A stretch of 38,943 bases of DNA. Origin: CBDUBH01 sp965365345 (GTDB lineage: Bacteria > Bacteroidota > Ignavibacteria > Ignavibacteriales > SURF-24). This document shows, in pieces, positions 1 to 8,745 of the stretch. The stretch spans positions 1-38,943 of the forward strand of contig CBDUBH010000023.1 of the NCBI GenBank assembly GCA_965365345.1, in the 5' to 3' direction. Under the pieces are notes generated by a model. It did no database searches, had not been told where the DNA came from, and saw only the letters and a list, made by a program, of their open reading frames with translations. Each line of letters starts with the position of its first letter. Within the stretch, counting starts at the first letter, position 1. A program made the position numbers and the translations under genes.

Positions 1-752
<752 letters not shown>

Positions 753-828
753 ATTATATTTTTATATTCAGATTCGATTTCTTTTTATTTGGCTGGTACA
801 CTCTTTCAACTTTCATGATTTTGAAATT

Positions 829-943
<115 letters not shown>

Positions 944-952
944 TTAAATTTG

Positions 953-981
953 AAACCCAATCCTTTGGATTGGGTTTTTTT
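953..981 (+). terminator. Intrinsic terminator of the rRNA operon
   Basis: A perfect 11-bp stem (AAACCCAATCC at 953-963 with GGATTGGGTTT at 967-977), a TTT loop, and a T run at 975-981. It sits 10 nt after the 5S gene. No gene is visible between it and the dnaX stop at 1192; that stretch is AT-rich and holds only a short tandem repeat. Confidence 0.93.
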
Positions 982-1095
982 ATTTTAAATGGCTAATTAT
1001 CACTAAATTACAAGAAATATAAAGTTTGTTTTTAGATTTTATTTTGAAGTGCGAATTCGAAGAATAGAAATTTAAAAATTGTAATATATTTAAAT

Positions 1096-1127
1096 AAAAT
1101 TAATTTACTAGAAAATTAATTTGGTAG
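1096..1127. repeat. Two tandem 16-bp units in the rRNA-dnaX gap
   Basis: AAAATTAATTTACTAG (1096-1111) is followed immediately by AAAATTAATTTGGTAG (1112-1127), which differs at two positions. The gap between the rRNA terminator and the end of dnaX shows nothing else recognisable. The function is unknown and chance duplication in AT-rich DNA is possible. Confidence 0.55.
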
Positions 1128-1191
1128 CAAAAGTATTTTTCTCCATTTAAGTAGAAAATATTTTATAATCATAATATTCGAATATTTTAAC

Positions 1192-2802
1192 TTATTTTAT
1201 TTCTTTTCCGTCTAATAATTTAAAAATGGATTTTACCAGGGGTGATGTTTCATTCTCGGTAAGAATAGAAGCTGATTTCTGATTATTTAATAAATCAATT
1301 TCAACTTCTATTTTTAGTTTTTCGTTGAAAAAATTCATTACTTCATCTTCCAGAAATTCTTTTTCTTTTTTAATTATATTAACCGTTTCAATATCTATTC
1401 CGGTTAAAGTTATTTTCCCATCCTTTTTATCACAAATAAATGTTGTTAAAAATTGTGCTATAAATGGCTTTATGTTTTTCAAATAAATTAAAAAACTTTC
1501 CCAACTTTTATCTAAATTCAGCTCAACACTATCAGGTTCACTTTCTTGTTTTATTTCAGTCTCTTTCGATATAGTATTTTCTTTTTTTATTGGTATTTCA
1601 GGAAATTTGAAAGTCTTTGTTTCATTATATTCAACATTTTTTTCATTAACTATTTTATCAGTTGACTTTTTTTTTATTTCTTCAAGATTATTTATAATTT
1701 CCTGAATTGATCCCGATTTATAAATTCCAATAAGATTATTAAGCAAAATTTCAACTTGCAATCTTGTGTTTTGAGCAAACTTTAGATCTTGTATGGTTTT
1801 TGAAATGAGATTTAATATTTTTAAAAGATCTGTTTCAGAAAAGCTAGATTTATGTTTTAAATATATTGTTCTGTAATTTTCTGATGTTTCAATGTATTCA
1901 GAATTTTGAGTTAATGTAACTGTCATTAAATTTCTGAAATGTTCAAGCAGTCCGTTTAGAAAATCTACAAAATTCCATCCGTTTTCATAAACTGCTTTTG
2001 TAATTTCGTAGGAAACAACAAATTTCTTTTCCAAAATTGCATCTGTAAGTGTGAAGTAAATATCTTCATCAATAAGATTTAACATTTTAGAAACTTCTGA
2101 AGCAATTACTTTATTACCGGAGAAGGAAATTATTTGGTCGAAAATGCTTTCTGCATCTCTTAAAGCTCCGTCAGCTTTTTTTCCAATAATCGTTAATGAT
2201 TGATCATCAATTTCAATTTTTTCAGATTTTGCAATTTTTGCCAGTAAACTTTTTATTTGATTTAAATCTATTCTTCTAAAATCAAATCTTTGACATCTAG
2301 AAATTATTGTAAGCGGAACTTTGTGAACATCTGTAGTTGCAAAAATAAAGATTGTATGTTCGGGCGGTTCTTCCAAAGTTTTTAAAAGTGCATTAAATGA
2401 TTCATTTGTGAGCATGTGCACTTCATCAATTATATAAACTTTGTATTTACCTTTTGTTGGAGCATATTTTACAGATTCGCGCAATGTTCTTATTTCTTCA
2501 ATTCTTCTATTCGAAGCACCGTCAATTTCAATAATATCCAATGATTGTGAGGAATTAAAAGATTCGCACATTTCACATTTGTTGCATGGTTCAAAATCAA
2601 CAGGATTTAAGCAATTCAAAGTTTTTGCGAGGATTCTTGCGGTGGTTGTTTTTCCAACTCCGCGTGGACCTGCAAAAATATATGCGTGAGCTATCCTGTT
2701 ATTTTTGATTGCATTTTTTAAAGTAACTGAAATGTGTTCTTGTCCAACAACATCTTCAAATCTGTTTGGCCGCCATTTTCTGGCTGTAACTAAATATTCC
2801 AT
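1192..2802 (-). CDS. dnaX: DNA polymerase III subunits gamma/tau (clamp loader ATPase)
   Basis: Motor subunit of the clamp loader that opens and loads the sliding clamp at the replication fork (family knowledge). The 536-residue protein has the DnaX order of motifs: Walker A GPRGVGKT at residues 45-52; the zinc-binding cysteines C64, C73, C76 and C79; Walker B with DEVH at 126-129; sensor 1 ATTD near 155-158; and SRC arginine finger at 168-170. After domain III there is a charged linker (about 375-440) and a tau-like C-terminal region. The linker begins with an A9 run (separate entry) where either frame change hits a stop at once, so a short gamma form is likely. ATG start at 2802. It is the third gene after lon and msrC, 9 nt behind msrC, so probably cotranscribed. 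Confidence 0.96.
   Translation of the reverse strand: MEYLVTARKWRPNRFEDVVGQEHISVTLKNAIKNNRIAHAYIFAGPRGVGKTTTARILAKTLNCLNPVDFEPCNKCEMCESFNSSQSLDIIEIDGASNRRIEEIRTLRESVKYAPTKGKYKVYIIDEVHMLTNESFNALLKTLEEPPEHTIFIFATTDVHKVPLTIISRCQRFDFRRIDLNQIKSLLAKIAKSEKIEIDDQSLTIIGKKADGALRDAESIFDQIISFSGNKVIASEVSKMLNLIDEDIYFTLTDAILEKKFVVSYEITKAVYENGWNFVDFLNGLLEHFRNLMTVTLTQNSEYIETSENYRTIYLKHKSSFSETDLLKILNLISKTIQDLKFAQNTRLQVEILLNNLIGIYKSGSIQEIINNLEEIKKKSTDKIVNEKNVEYNETKTFKFPEIPIKKENTISKETEIKQESEPDSVELNLDKSWESFLIYLKNIKPFIAQFLTTFICDKKDGKITLTGIDIETVNIIKKEKEFLEDEVMNFFNEKLKIEVEIDLLNNQKSASILTENETSPLVKSIFKLLDGKEIK
1666..1675 (-). promoter_or_regulatory. dnaX: Poly-A slippery site in dnaX (candidate gamma/tau frameshift)
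   Basis: On the minus strand, nine consecutive A and a G (A9 at 1675-1667, G at 1666) give codons ATA AAA AAA AAG for I376-K377-K378-K379. The heptamer A AAA AAG (1672-1666) lies in the phase used by the E. coli dnaX frameshift site. In the -1 frame translation would read V-N and stop (TGA at 1660-1658), giving about 381 residues. In the +1 frame it stops at TAG after a few codons. The site falls where domains I-III end, so the short product would match gamma. No convincing upstream Shine-Dalgarno stimulator or strong downstream stem was seen. Confidence 0.7.
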
Positions 2803-2811
2803 AAATTTATT

Positions 2812-3318
2812 TTAGATCCGGATTTTTTCGAAATTTAATTTTTTAACAAGAATATTGCAAAATTCTTCCAAATATTTTTTATCAATTTCATCAAAGGTAT
2901 TGTAATTTGTACTATCTAAGTCAAGAACTCCAATCAAATTTTCATTTTGAATTACAGGAATAACAATTTCTGATTTTGATTCGGAATCACATGCAATATG
3001 TCCGGGAAATTTATCCACATCAGGAACAATTATTGTTTCCTTTTTTGATGCAGAATTTCCGCAAACTCCGCTGCCAATTTTAATTTGAGTGCAGGCAATT
3101 TTTCCTTGAAACGGACCGAGATGCAAAATATTTTCTTTAAGAAGATAAAATCCGACCCAGCTTACATCATCAAAAGTTTGCTTAATTGCCGCAGTAAAAT
3201 TTGCTAGATTTGAAATTAAAGAATCTTCAGCAGAAATAAGATTTTCGATTTGCGGAAGAAGTAAAATATATTTTTCTTCTTTAGGAAGAGATTTTTCTAT
3301 AAATAAATTTTCTGACAT
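2812..3318 (-). CDS. msrC: Free methionine-(R)-sulfoxide reductase (GAF-domain, fRMsr)
   Basis: Reduces free methionine-R-sulfoxide, a repair step after oxidative damage (family knowledge). The protein is 168 residues, a single GAF domain of the usual length. The three family cysteines are present at C76, C86 and C110, with the same spacing (10 and 24) as C84, C94 and C118 of the E. coli enzyme; the middle one is in the motif GSGVCG. WVGFYLL near 54-60 is also typical. Its ATG at 3318 shares one base with the lon stop codon (TAATG), so translation is probably coupled to lon. dnaX begins 9 nt after its stop. Cytoplasmic; no signal peptide. Confidence 0.92.
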   Translation of the reverse strand: MSENLFIEKSLPKEEKYILLLPQIENLISAEDSLISNLANFTAAIKQTFDDVSWVGFYLLKENILHLGPFQGKIACTQIKIGSGVCGNSASKKETIIVPDVDKFPGHIACDSESKSEIVIPVIQNENLIGVLDLDSTNYNTFDEIDKKYLEEFCNILVKKLNFEKIRI

Positions 3319-5741
3319 TATTTCTCTTTGCTTTTTTTTGTAGTTTTAATTTTTCCAAAAACGTAGGGAATTGCTTCGGTAATTTTTGAAATCGGAATAA
3401 TCTGCAATCCTTCTTTTACTTCTTTTTGAATTTCCAAAAGATCTTTTTCATTTTCTTTTGGGATTAAAACTGTTTTTATACCGCTTCTTTGTGCTGCTAA
3501 AAGTTTTTCGTTCAAACCGCCGATAGGCAGAACTTCTCCACGTAAAGTAATTTCGCCTGTCATTGCAACATCGCTGCTTGTCGGTTTGTTGGAATACGCA
3601 GAAAGCATTGCCATTGTCATTGTAATTCCGGCGGAAGGTCCATCTTTCGGAATAGCGCCCTCAGGCAAATGAATGTGAATTTCTTTTCCTTTATAAAAAG
3701 TTGGAGTTAATCCTAATTCTTTTGCGTTGGACCTGATATAACTTAAAGCGGCTTGTGCGGATTCTTTCATCACGTTTCCAAGCTGTCCGGTTAAAATCAA
3801 TTTTTCCGAACCGGTCATAATGGTTGCATCAACATTTAAAATTTCACCGCCAACACTCGTCCAAGCCAATCCGGTTACGCTTCCGATTCTTGCTTCGCGA
3901 TTTGCTTTATGTTTTCTGAATTTTGAAACACCTAAATACTTTTCAATTTTTTCTTCTGAAATCGGAAATCCGGAAGATTCAGTTTCATTTCCGTTTTTTA
4001 GTTTTTTAAATACAATATCACGCGCGGTTTTTCTGCTTATTGTTGCAATTTCTCTTTCTAAGTTTCTTACGCCCGCTTCTTTTGTGAATTCTGTAATAAT
4101 TTTAGCAATTGCTTTATCTTCAAATTGAACATTTTTATCAATTAATCCGTGGATTTTCAATTGCTTTGGTATTATATGACGTTTTGCAATTTCAACTTTT
4201 TCGTGTTCAAGATATCCGGGCAATTCAATTATTTCCATTCTATCCAAAAGCGGTAGCGGAATATTGTATTTTACGTTTGCAGTTGTAATGAACATTACTT
4301 GAGAAAGATCGTAATCCAGATCTAAATAATGATCATTAAAAGTGTGATTCTGTTCGGGATCTAATACTTCCAGCATTGCAGAAGAAGGATCTCCGCGAAA
4401 ATCCATACTCATTTTATCAATTTCATCAAGAAGAATTACCGGATTTACGGTGCCGGCTTTTCGCATTGATTGAATTATTTTACCGGGCATTGAGCCGATG
4501 TAAGTTCTGCGATGACCGCGAATTTCTGCTTCATCACGAACGCCGCCCAAACTTATTCTTACAAAATTTCTGCCAATTGCGCGCGCAATGGATTTACCCA
4601 GCGAAGTTTTTCCAACCCCCGGAGGTCCAACAAAACATAAAATTTGTCCGCGCATTTGTTTCACTAAATTCAAAACCGCAATATGTTCAACAATCCTTTC
4701 TTTTGGTTTATCCAATCCGTAATGATCTTCATCCAAAATCTGGCGAACGTATTCAATATCTAAATTATCTTTTGTTTGTTTATGCCATGGAACTTCAGTT
4801 AACCATTCCAAATAATTTCTGATAACGGTAGACTCAGGTGACATTGGCGGAGTTTTTTTGAATTTATTTAATTCTTCTTTTGCTTTTTCTTCAGCATATT
4901 TTGGAAGTTTCGCTTTTTTAACTGCATCTTTCATTCGTGCATATTCAGGTGAAACTTCATCTTCATCGCCTAATTCAGATTGTAAAATTCTTATCTGTTC
5001 CTGAATTATAAATTTACGCTGACTTTTTGCAATATTTTCCTGAACTTTATTTTCAATTTCTTTTTCAACTTTCAGAATATCAATTTCAGAATTCAAGATT
5101 TTAATGATCTCGTAAAGTTGATCTTTCAAACTGAAATGCTGAAGCAATTTTTGTTTTACATCAATTCCTTGAGTTAAATTTGCCGCAACGTAAAAAAGTT
5201 TTCTGTCAGGTTCTTCAATACTTTCGTAAGAAGTTAATGCTTCGGTTGGAATTGATTTATTAACTTTTACATATTCTTTGAAAAGAGAAGTCATTTGTCT
5301 AAGCAAAGCATTCATTTCAATTTGATTTTCCTGCTTAGGCATAATTACTTCAATATTGGCCTCAAAAAAATCTTTATTTTTTGTAAAAGAAAGAATTCTT
5401 CCCTGCATTAAACCGTCAACCAAAATTTTCATTAATCCGTTTGGCAATTTCAAAATTTGAATTATTTTTGCAACGGTTCCTTCAAGATAAATATCTTCTT
5501 TTTTCGGTTCTTCAATATTTGCTTTTTTTTGTGCTGCAAGAAAAATAAATTTTGAAGATTCAAGCGCATAATTTGCTGCCCGGATTGATTGTTCTCTTCC
5601 AACCAAAACCGGAAAAATCATATACGGAAAAATTACAGTATCACGCAGTGGAAGCACCGGCAGCACTTTCGGCATTTCATTCATCAAAGAATCGTCAACT
5701 TCATTCAAAACTTCAATTTTATGATTAGATTTTTCTTTCAA
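3318..5741 (-). CDS. lon: ATP-dependent protease Lon (LonA type)
   Basis: Cytoplasmic AAA+ protease that degrades misfolded and some regulatory proteins. The 807 residues show the N-terminal Lon substrate domain (about 27-230), a coiled linker, the AAA+ module with Walker A GPPGVGKT (372-379) and Walker B ILLDEID (436-442), and the C-terminal protease with the Ser-Lys dyad S703 (in KDGPSAG) and K746 (in GLNEK). The 43-residue spacing of the dyad equals that of E. coli Lon. The first codon at 5741 is TTG, not ATG: a GGAG element lies 7 nt before it, which supports this start. The next in-frame Met residues are M20 and M23, just before the Lon domain, and are the alternative. First gene of the lon-msrC-dnaX operon. 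Confidence 0.97.
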   Translation of the reverse strand: MKEKSNHKIEVLNEVDDSLMNEMPKVLPVLPLRDTVIFPYMIFPVLVGREQSIRAANYALESSKFIFLAAQKKANIEEPKKEDIYLEGTVAKIIQILKLPNGLMKILVDGLMQGRILSFTKNKDFFEANIEVIMPKQENQIEMNALLRQMTSLFKEYVKVNKSIPTEALTSYESIEEPDRKLFYVAANLTQGIDVKQKLLQHFSLKDQLYEIIKILNSEIDILKVEKEIENKVQENIAKSQRKFIIQEQIRILQSELGDEDEVSPEYARMKDAVKKAKLPKYAEEKAKEELNKFKKTPPMSPESTVIRNYLEWLTEVPWHKQTKDNLDIEYVRQILDEDHYGLDKPKERIVEHIAVLNLVKQMRGQILCFVGPPGVGKTSLGKSIARAIGRNFVRISLGGVRDEAEIRGHRRTYIGSMPGKIIQSMRKAGTVNPVILLDEIDKMSMDFRGDPSSAMLEVLDPEQNHTFNDHYLDLDYDLSQVMFITTANVKYNIPLPLLDRMEIIELPGYLEHEKVEIAKRHIIPKQLKIHGLIDKNVQFEDKAIAKIITEFTKEAGVRNLEREIATISRKTARDIVFKKLKNGNETESSGFPISEEKIEKYLGVSKFRKHKANREARIGSVTGLAWTSVGGEILNVDATIMTGSEKLILTGQLGNVMKESAQAALSYIRSNAKELGLTPTFYKGKEIHIHLPEGAIPKDGPSAGITMTMAMLSAYSNKPTSSDVAMTGEITLRGEVLPIGGLNEKLLAAQRSGIKTVLIPKENEKDLLEIQKEVKEGLQIIPISKITEAIPYVFGKIKTTKKSKEK

Positions 5742-5785
5742 AGAAATCTCCGTTTATCAATTTTAATATTCAAAAATAAAAATTA

Positions 5786-5814
5786 AATATACCAAAAAAG
5801 CCTTGGGCTATCAA
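5786..5814 (-). promoter_or_regulatory. Sigma70-like promoter for lon-msrC-dnaX
   Basis: On the minus strand, TTGATA (5814-5809) and TATATT (5791-5786) are separated by exactly 17 bases; each box matches consensus at five of six positions. The -10 box ends about 45 nt before the TTG start of lon. The -35 box lies within an inverted repeat CCTTG-N6-CAAGG (5801-5816), which could serve as an operator. The promoter call rests only on sequence similarity. Confidence 0.6.
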
Positions 5815-5868
5815 GGAAAGATAAAATCCTAAATTTTAATTGAACCGGAAAAAGAAAAATAAAAATTG

Positions 5869-5887
5869 AATTGTAAAATTTACAATT
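5869..5887. promoter_or_regulatory. 19-bp perfect palindrome in the lon/phosphatase divergent region (candidate operator)
   Basis: AATTGTAAAATTTACAATT reads as two 9-bp arms around a single central base. It lies about 55 bp upstream of the lon -35 box and about 90 bp before the phosphatase gene, so it could affect either divergent gene. The shape TTGTAAA-N-TTTACAA suits a dimeric regulator. A related looser pair, TTGTAA-N9-TTACAA, occurs at 26061-26081. The binding protein is unknown. Confidence 0.4.
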
Positions 5888-5977
5888 TCACTTTATAAGT
5901 TTATTAATTCGGAATTTATTTTTATAATAAATATTCAAAGGAAGTTTTATTCAAAATAAATATTCTCGTAAAATTTC

Positions 5978-6766
5978 ATGATCAAAAATATGAAGGAAAA
6001 TATGTTCGAAAAAGTTATTCAAATTGCAAAAGAAGCCGGAGCAGTTATCCGGGAAAATTATAGAAAAGATTTTTCCGTGGAATTTAAAACAAATGCTTCA
6101 AATCTTGTTACAGAAGTTGATAAAAAAGCAGAAGAAACTATAATGAATTTTATCAAAACGGAATTTCCTACGCATGGAATTTTATCGGAAGAAAGCGGCG
6201 AAACGAAAAATTCATCAGAATATGTTTGGGTAATTGATCCTTTGGACGGCACAACAAATTTTGCACATGGATTACCGATTTTTGCAGTTTCGATTGGAGT
6301 TCAAAAAAACGGTGAAACAATTTACGGCGTTGTTTACGATGTAATGAATGATTTTGCTTATACTTCTGAAAAGGGAAGCGGAGCTTTTTGTAATTCGAGA
6401 AAAATGACAGTCAATAAAAATGATAATTTAAATCATTCACTTTTAGTTACGGGATTTCCTTATGATATAAAGCAAAATCCGCATAAGGCAATTGAAAAGT
6501 TTAATAAGTTTTTATTGAATTCGCGTGCTGTAAGAAGATTAGGCTCGGCTGCAATTGATCTTGCTTTGGTTGCAGATGGAATTTTTGATGGTTTTTGGGA
6601 AGTTCATCTTTTCCCTTGGGATATGTGCGCGGGTCAACTTTTAGTTGAAGAAGCCGGAGGGAAAGTTACAAATTTCAATAATGAAAGAATGAGTATTTTT
6701 GATAAACAACTTTTAGCAACAAACGGGAAAATTCATGAGGCAATGCGAAATATTTTGATTGAGTGA
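5978..6766 (+). CDS. Inositol monophosphatase family protein
   Basis: Mg2+-dependent, Li+-sensitive phosphatase of the IMPase/SuhB family; substrates may be inositol phosphate or related sugar phosphates. The 262 residues contain the family metal-binding motifs: EE at 71-72, the DPLDGTT motif at 87-93, and the C-terminal WDMCAG signature with the aspartate that completes the metal site. Length is normal. The start at 5978 is the first ATG, but M9 at 6002 has AAGGA just before it and starts at the point where homologues usually begin (FEKVIQIAKEAG), so 6002 is a real alternative. Divergent from lon. Whether it is a true inositol phosphatase cannot be told from sequence. Confidence 0.9.
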   Translation: MIKNMKENMFEKVIQIAKEAGAVIRENYRKDFSVEFKTNASNLVTEVDKKAEETIMNFIKTEFPTHGILSEESGETKNSSEYVWVIDPLDGTTNFAHGLPIFAVSIGVQKNGETIYGVVYDVMNDFAYTSEKGSGAFCNSRKMTVNKNDNLNHSLLVTGFPYDIKQNPHKAIEKFNKFLLNSRAVRRLGSAAIDLALVADGIFDGFWEVHLFPWDMCAGQLLVEEAGGKVTNFNNERMSIFDKQLLATNGKIHEAMRNILIE

Positions 6767-6775
6767 TTTTAGGAA

Positions 6776-6802
6776 ATTCAAAGATGAAAAGATTCAAAGA
6801 TC
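6776..6802. repeat. 16-bp ATTCAAAGATGAAAAG repeat, about 1.7 copies
   Basis: One full unit (6776-6791) and a partial second unit occur just after the phosphatase stop. The same unit appears three times in tandem at 12061-12108 and in variant form at 17927-17943 and, inverted, at 28081-28103. All are intergenic. Function unknown. Confidence 0.6.
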
Positions 6803-6829
6803 AAAAAAAATAAGAAAGAATTTAATTTT

Positions 6830-6857
6830 GTAGAGACGTAGCATGCTACGTCTCTAC
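6830..6857. repeat. 28-bp perfect palindrome, dispersed family member 1
   Basis: The arm GTAGAGACGTAGCA is followed by its exact reverse complement. Two related palindromes sit at 15838-15866 and 27976-28003, sharing GTAG(A/G)GA ends and about the same length. Such elements resemble REP-like palindromes. This copy is not followed by a T run, so it is a poor terminator on its own. It sits in a 236-bp gap before cmk that holds nothing else recognisable. Confidence 0.75.
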
Positions 6858-7003
6858 GTAATAATATTTATTTAAAAAGCTGAATTTTATAAATTCCGTG
6901 TAATTTTTCATTCCACAAATTTTATTTATCCATTTGCATTTCCAATTTTTACAATTCATTTTAATATTGTAATAAAATCCGATATTTAGTATATTTCCCA
7001 ACT

Positions 7004-7711
7004 ATGCAAAAAAATTTTAAAATAGCGATTGATGGTCCTGCGGGCTCGGGAAAAAGCACAACTGCGAAATTAGTTGCGCAAAAACTCGGATTTACTTATT
7101 TAGATACCGGTGCTATGTACCGCGCAATTACATATCTTTCTTTAAAAAATAATGTTATTAATGAAACCGGAAAAATAATTGAGTTAGCAAAAAATTCAAC
7201 ATTAAATTTGAAATTTGTTAACGGAAAAACCGAAGTTTTAATTAATAGTGAAGATGTTACTGAACATATAAGAACTTTTGAAGTAAATTCAAATGTAAGT
7301 GATGTAAGTAAAATTCCCGAAGTTCGTAAAATTTTGGTTGAAAAACAGCAAATAATTGGGAATAATTCAAATATTGTTGCAGAAGGACGTGATACCGGAA
7401 CAGTTGTTTTTCCTGATGCGGATGTTAAAATTTTTTTGGTTGCAGCAATTAATGAAAGAGGCCGCCGCAGATTAAAAGAATTTCAAGAAAAAGGCGAAAA
7501 TCTTTCTTTAGAAGAAATTATTCAAAATTTGAGTAACAGAGATAAAATTGATTCTACTCGCGAAGTAAGTCCGCTTAAAAAAGCCGATGATGCTTACATT
7601 GTTGATACATCGAATGTTACGATTGATGAGCAGGTTGAAGAAATTCTGAAAATTGTTAACGAAGTTGCAAAGAAAAAAGGAATTGCAAATATCGTTATAA
7701 ATCAAGAATAA
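7004..7711 (+). CDS. cmk: Cytidylate kinase
   Basis: Phosphorylates CMP and dCMP to the diphosphates in pyrimidine nucleotide salvage. The 235-residue protein begins with the P-loop GPAGSGKS at 11-18, followed by LDTGAMYRA near 34-42 (nucleotide-binding region of Cmk) and the EGRDTGTVVFPDA segment near 127-139, both hallmarks of the family. A lid-like region with R/K residues (RGRRRLKEF) follows. Length fits the bacterial family. It is followed after 27 nt by ispH and then rpsA, an order known from other bacteria, so the three are probably one transcription unit. Confidence 0.95.
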   Translation: MQKNFKIAIDGPAGSGKSTTAKLVAQKLGFTYLDTGAMYRAITYLSLKNNVINETGKIIELAKNSTLNLKFVNGKTEVLINSEDVTEHIRTFEVNSNVSDVSKIPEVRKILVEKQQIIGNNSNIVAEGRDTGTVVFPDADVKIFLVAAINERGRRRLKEFQEKGENLSLEEIIQNLSNRDKIDSTREVSPLKKADDAYIVDTSNVTIDEQVEEILKIVNEVAKKKGIANIVINQE

Positions 7712-7738
7712 AATTAAAATTAGATTGAAAGTGTTTTT

Positions 7739-8653
7739 ATGAAAGTTACGGTTGATAAGTTTGCTGGATTTTGCTGGGGAGTTGTTCGCGCAATAGATTT
7801 TGCTGAAAATGAATTAAAAGATTCGCCGAAAATTTATTCACTCGGTGATATAATTCATAATAATGCTGAAGTAAAAAGATTAAACGAAATCGGAATGGAA
7901 ACAATTTCCGTAAACGATTTTTCAAAATTACACAAAGGCAGCAAAGTTTTAATCCGTGCGCATGGCGAACCGCCATCAACTTATCAAAAAGCAATTGAAT
8001 ACGGAATTGAAATAATTGATGCTACTTGTCCTGTTGTTACAAAAGTTCAGGAAAGAATAAAAAAATTTTACGATAAAGATTTTCAGGTTGTAATATTCGG
8101 GAAAAAAGATCACGCGGAAGTAATCGGACTTCGCGGAGTTACAAGCGATAGCGCAATTGTAGTTTTAAATGTTGAAGAGGCTTTGGAAAAAGTAAATTTC
8201 AAAAAGCCGACTGTATTGTTTTCTCAAACTACAATGGATAAAGAAACATTTGCAAAAATTACAAATGCGTTAAAAGAAAAAATTGAGGAATTATATATCG
8301 GCTCAATTGAAGATGAAGCGGTTGAGTTTCATTCAAAAAATACAATTTGCGGTCAAGTTTCAGGTCGCGATAAAAAATTACGCGAATTTGCTAGATCAAA
8401 TAATGTAATGATTTTTGTTGCCGGTAAGAAAAGCAGTAACGGAAAAGTTCTTTACAATATTTCTAAAGAAGAAAATGAAAAAACATTTTTCATAGAAGAT
8501 GAAAGCGAAATTAAACCGGAATGGTTTGAAAATGTAGAAACCGTCGGGATAAGCGGCGCAACTTCAACACCGCACTGGCAAATGGAAAATGTAAAAAAAT
8601 ATATTGAAGAGAAATTCGGCGCGATAAAAGAATTTGAAAAAAGTCATCCTTAG
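7739..8653 (+). CDS. ispH: 4-hydroxy-3-methylbut-2-enyl diphosphate reductase
   Basis: Last enzyme of the MEP (non-mevalonate) isoprenoid pathway; a [4Fe-4S] reductase that makes IPP and DMAPP. The 304 residues carry the three cluster cysteines: C12 (GFCWGV), C97 (DATCP) and C204 (NTICGQ). HGEPP near 75-79 and the TSTPHW segment near the C-terminus are family features. Its presence implies that isoprenoids come from the MEP route here. ATG at 7739, 27 nt after cmk. rpsA starts 92 nt downstream; in some Clostridia IspH and S1 are fused, but here they are separate proteins. Confidence 0.95.
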   Translation: MKVTVDKFAGFCWGVVRAIDFAENELKDSPKIYSLGDIIHNNAEVKRLNEIGMETISVNDFSKLHKGSKVLIRAHGEPPSTYQKAIEYGIEIIDATCPVVTKVQERIKKFYDKDFQVVIFGKKDHAEVIGLRGVTSDSAIVVLNVEEALEKVNFKKPTVLFSQTTMDKETFAKITNALKEKIEELYIGSIEDEAVEFHSKNTICGQVSGRDKKLREFARSNNVMIFVAGKKSSNGKVLYNISKEENEKTFFIEDESEIKPEWFENVETVGISGATSTPHWQMENVKKYIEEKFGAIKEFEKSHP

Positions 8654-8745
8654 CAAACTAATGTTAAATTAATTTGTATGTTCTGTTTTAGCTTTTTTAG
8701 ATGACTTTAAGTTAAAAACAGAAAATAATTTTAATTGGAGGTCTA

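Noticed and set aside
1173..1186. AATATTCGAATATT palindrome near the dnaX stop
   Set aside because: All A/T arms with a CG centre; too weak for a hairpin and no T run that fits a dnaX terminator.
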